NCBI GenBank assembly: GCA_024362935.1
Contig: JANCRA010000014.1
Span: forward strand, 4,049,001 to 4,113,000
DNA length: 64,000 nucleotides
Reading direction: 5' to 3'
Source of the DNA: Setophaga petechia
Taxonomy: Eukaryota > Chordata > Aves > Passeriformes > Parulidae
Part shown: positions 62,451 through 64,000 of the stretch, piece after piece
How the letters are laid out: each line of letters starts with the position of its first letter
Position numbering within the stretch: the first letter of the stretch is position 1
Program-made: the position numbers and the translations under genes
The notes under the pieces: generated by a model
What the model was told of the DNA's origin: nothing
The model's input: only the letters and a program-made list of their open reading frames with translations
The model's database searches: none

Positions 62451-62840
62451 TGTCACCGACATTCTTCTTGAAAAATCCTTTCTTAGGATTTTTCCTTGCT
62501 GGAGCTGAAAGGTTTCAGCAGCACTGTAAACAATTATTATCTGCTGCTGTGGAATGCAACAGTTCCACCCGTGATTGGTCCCCTGTAGATGTTTGGACCT
62601 ACTGACCACTCATGGTGGAGCTGCTGTCGTCTCTGCCGAGACACAGAGCCTTGTTTTGACTTCCTTTCTATCTCTCTCTTAGCTTAGCAGCTTCAGAAGA
62701 AGCTCTTTCCTTTCTATCTTTATGTAGCATAGTTATAATGCTCTATATATATCCTAATATAATAAATCAAGCCTTCTGATCATGGAATCAAGATCCTGTC
62801 TCTTCCATCCATCTACAAACCCCTGTGAACCACGGCAACA
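62451..62840 (+). mobile_element. Solo LTR, ERVK-like, 390 bp
   Basis: It begins TGTCACCGACATTC and ends CACGGCAACA. The 6-bp duplication TCAGGC lies at 62445-62450 and 62841-62846. Shared blocks with the 57483 copy include the TTTCTTAGGATTTTTCC motif, the TCTGCTGCTGTGGAATGCAA motif, the paired CTTTCCTTTCTATC tract and AATAAA near 62760. It is antisense to CDH13 and has no internal viral genes. Confidence 0.88.
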
Positions 62841-62935
62841 TCAGGCATTCCATCCACTCTTTTCTAAGTGATTCTGGCAAGTTTCCTATGGAACACCTGT
62901 CTCTGACCAGCCAAGTCATGAACAATTACCAGATC

Positions 62936-63418
62936 AATCACAGAATCACAGAATCACAGAAATTCTAGGTTGGAAGAGACCTTTAAGATCATCGAGTCCA
63001 ACCCATGTTCCAACACCCCAACTAGACCATGGCACCAAGTGCCACATCCAGTCTTTTTTTAAACTCTACGAGGGATGGTGACTCCACGACCTCCCAGGGT
63101 AGATGATTCCAGTATTTGACCACTCTTTCTGTAAAATACTTCCTCCTTATTTCTAGCTTGCATCTCCCTTGGTGCAGCTTGAGACTGTGTCCTCTTGTTC
63201 TGTCGGTTGTTGCCCGGAGAAAGAGACTGACCCCCAGCTCAGCACAGCCACCCTTCAGGAAGCTGAAGAGAGTGATAAGGTCACCCCTGAGTCTCCTTTT
63301 CTCCAGGCTGAACAGCCCCAGCTCCCTCAGTTGTTCTCCATATGGCTTGTGCTCCAAGCCCCTCACCAGCCTCGCTGCTCTCCTCTGGACACGCTCAAGC
63401 ATCTCAGCATCCTTCCTA
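62936..63418 (-). mobile_element. CR1 LINE, 5'-truncated, best-preserved copy
   Basis: The minus strand encodes the C-terminal tail of the CR1 ORF2 reverse transcriptase (about 63402-63022, 126 codons), including [39 protein letters not shown] and [17 protein letters not shown]. These are family-typical motifs. It ends at a stop, then a short 3' UTR, then the CR1 terminal 8-bp repeat (TTCTGTGA three times on the minus strand, 62938-62966). The catalytic reverse transcriptase domain is missing, so the copy is dead. Its open reading frame suggests it is relatively young. Confidence 0.93.
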
Positions 63419-64000
63419 AATCAAAGGCAGTAAAACCCAACAGGAAAATTTCAGGATCTCTCCTCAAAACCAGTTTGTTCCTGCTCACCTCTCCTGCCTT
63501 GTGTCTCACCTGAGCAGAGAAAGCCAAGTGAGCCCAGCACTGATGGAAATTCCATATTTCCCTCAGTTTTAATCAGGGGTAACTACTGCAGAAGTGTCAC
63601 TCAGGGTGACCTGTGGATAGTTTTTTACCGAGACACAGTCCATGGGAAAAGTAACGTGAGAAAGTATCTGAGAAAGGAACAGCTGGCTAATTCAAGGCCA
63701 TGGTTTCTTTGAGCAAGAAGTTGTTTGGTAAATTATGTGATAACAGGAGGTAAAAAAGAAGCCACAAACATCTTGAGAAAAGGTGGGATTGACTTTTTAT
63801 AGCTGACCAATAGTGAGCTATAATTTTGCAATATGCACGAACCTTATTATTGTGATTATAAAAATGTTGCTGTTAATCAATGAAGTCGACATTTGTCTGC
63901 ATTAGAGGATGAGCAAGTCTCCTGTCTACCTTGTCAGTGACCTGTTCCCTTTAAACCTCCTTGGTGAGTGCTTGGCTGCTGGTGTTCTCCTCCCAGGCAC

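Larger units (their letters stand above)
33785..64000 (-). other. CDH13: CDH13 intron upstream of the exon (partial)
   Basis: This is the intron on the 5' side of the exon. Outside the listed LTRs, CR1 pieces and tandem arrays, nothing gene-like was seen at 34240-36930, 37640-38330, 39510-42665, 43440-48360, 52165-53160, 54920-56340, 56780-57480, 57880-62175 and 63420-64000. Open frames there lack codon structure, domains or splice context. Assignment to CDH13 follows from the acceptor at 33785 and is inference. Confidence 0.8.

Noticed and set aside
57483..62840. One full-length provirus with LTRs at 57483 and 62451
   Set aside because: Each LTR has its own matching 6-bp target duplication, and no retroviral genes are recognisable between them.

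Overview
The window looks like intronic DNA from a bird nuclear genome. It carries many chicken-repeat-1 (CR1) LINE fragments with the avian-type 3' end, solo retroviral LTRs and many minisatellites. It has almost no coding sequence. The bird assignment rests mainly on CR1. A songbird is plausible from the LTR load, but that is inference.

One convincing protein-coding exon is present. It lies on the minus strand at 33606-33784 and encodes part of the second extracellular cadherin repeat of T-cadherin (CDH13). It has a clean AG acceptor and an AG|GTGAGT donor. CDH13 is known in vertebrates as a very large gene with introns of tens to hundreds of kb. The rest of the window is therefore best read as the two flanking introns: 64000 down to 33785 upstream in the gene, and 33605 down to 1 downstream. 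No bacterial-type operons, CRISPR arrays or tRNA/rRNA genes were seen.

Layout by coordinate. 0-10 kb: old CR1 pieces, an ERVK-like solo LTR (1458-1884) and a striking 688-bp inverted repeat (5239-5926). 10-14 kb: a 69/59-bp minisatellite and a CACACTC-type array. 22.7-23.3 kb: an ERV1-like solo LTR containing a 32-bp minisatellite. 26.8 kb: a small unrecognised candidate exon on the plus strand (MGC start). 27.6-31.8 kb: a 53-bp triplicate, a CR1 interrupted by a 280-bp insert with an 8-bp target duplication, a 45-bp minisatellite, and a second copy of the insert. 33.6 kb: the CDH13 exon. 36.9 kb: an orphan piece of the LTR minisatellite. 38.3-39.5 kb: a 19-bp array. 42.7-43.4 kb: the second complete ERV1-like LTR. 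48.4-49.1 kb: an 89-bp AT-rich array. 50.3-52.2 kb: TA-rich DNA and a 38-bp inverted repeat. 53.2-54.9 kb: CR1 plus a compound 38-bp/about 200-bp array. 56.3-56.8 kb: a 16-bp array. 57.5 and 62.5 kb: two 390-bp ERVK-like solo LTRs. 62.9-63.4 kb: the best-preserved CR1.

All five complete LTRs read on the plus strand, antisense to CDH13. No new multi-gene system is visible. The items most worth following up are the palindrome, the LTRs with a variable internal minisatellite and its displaced fragment, the insert family with an 8-bp target duplication, and the small MGC exon candidate.
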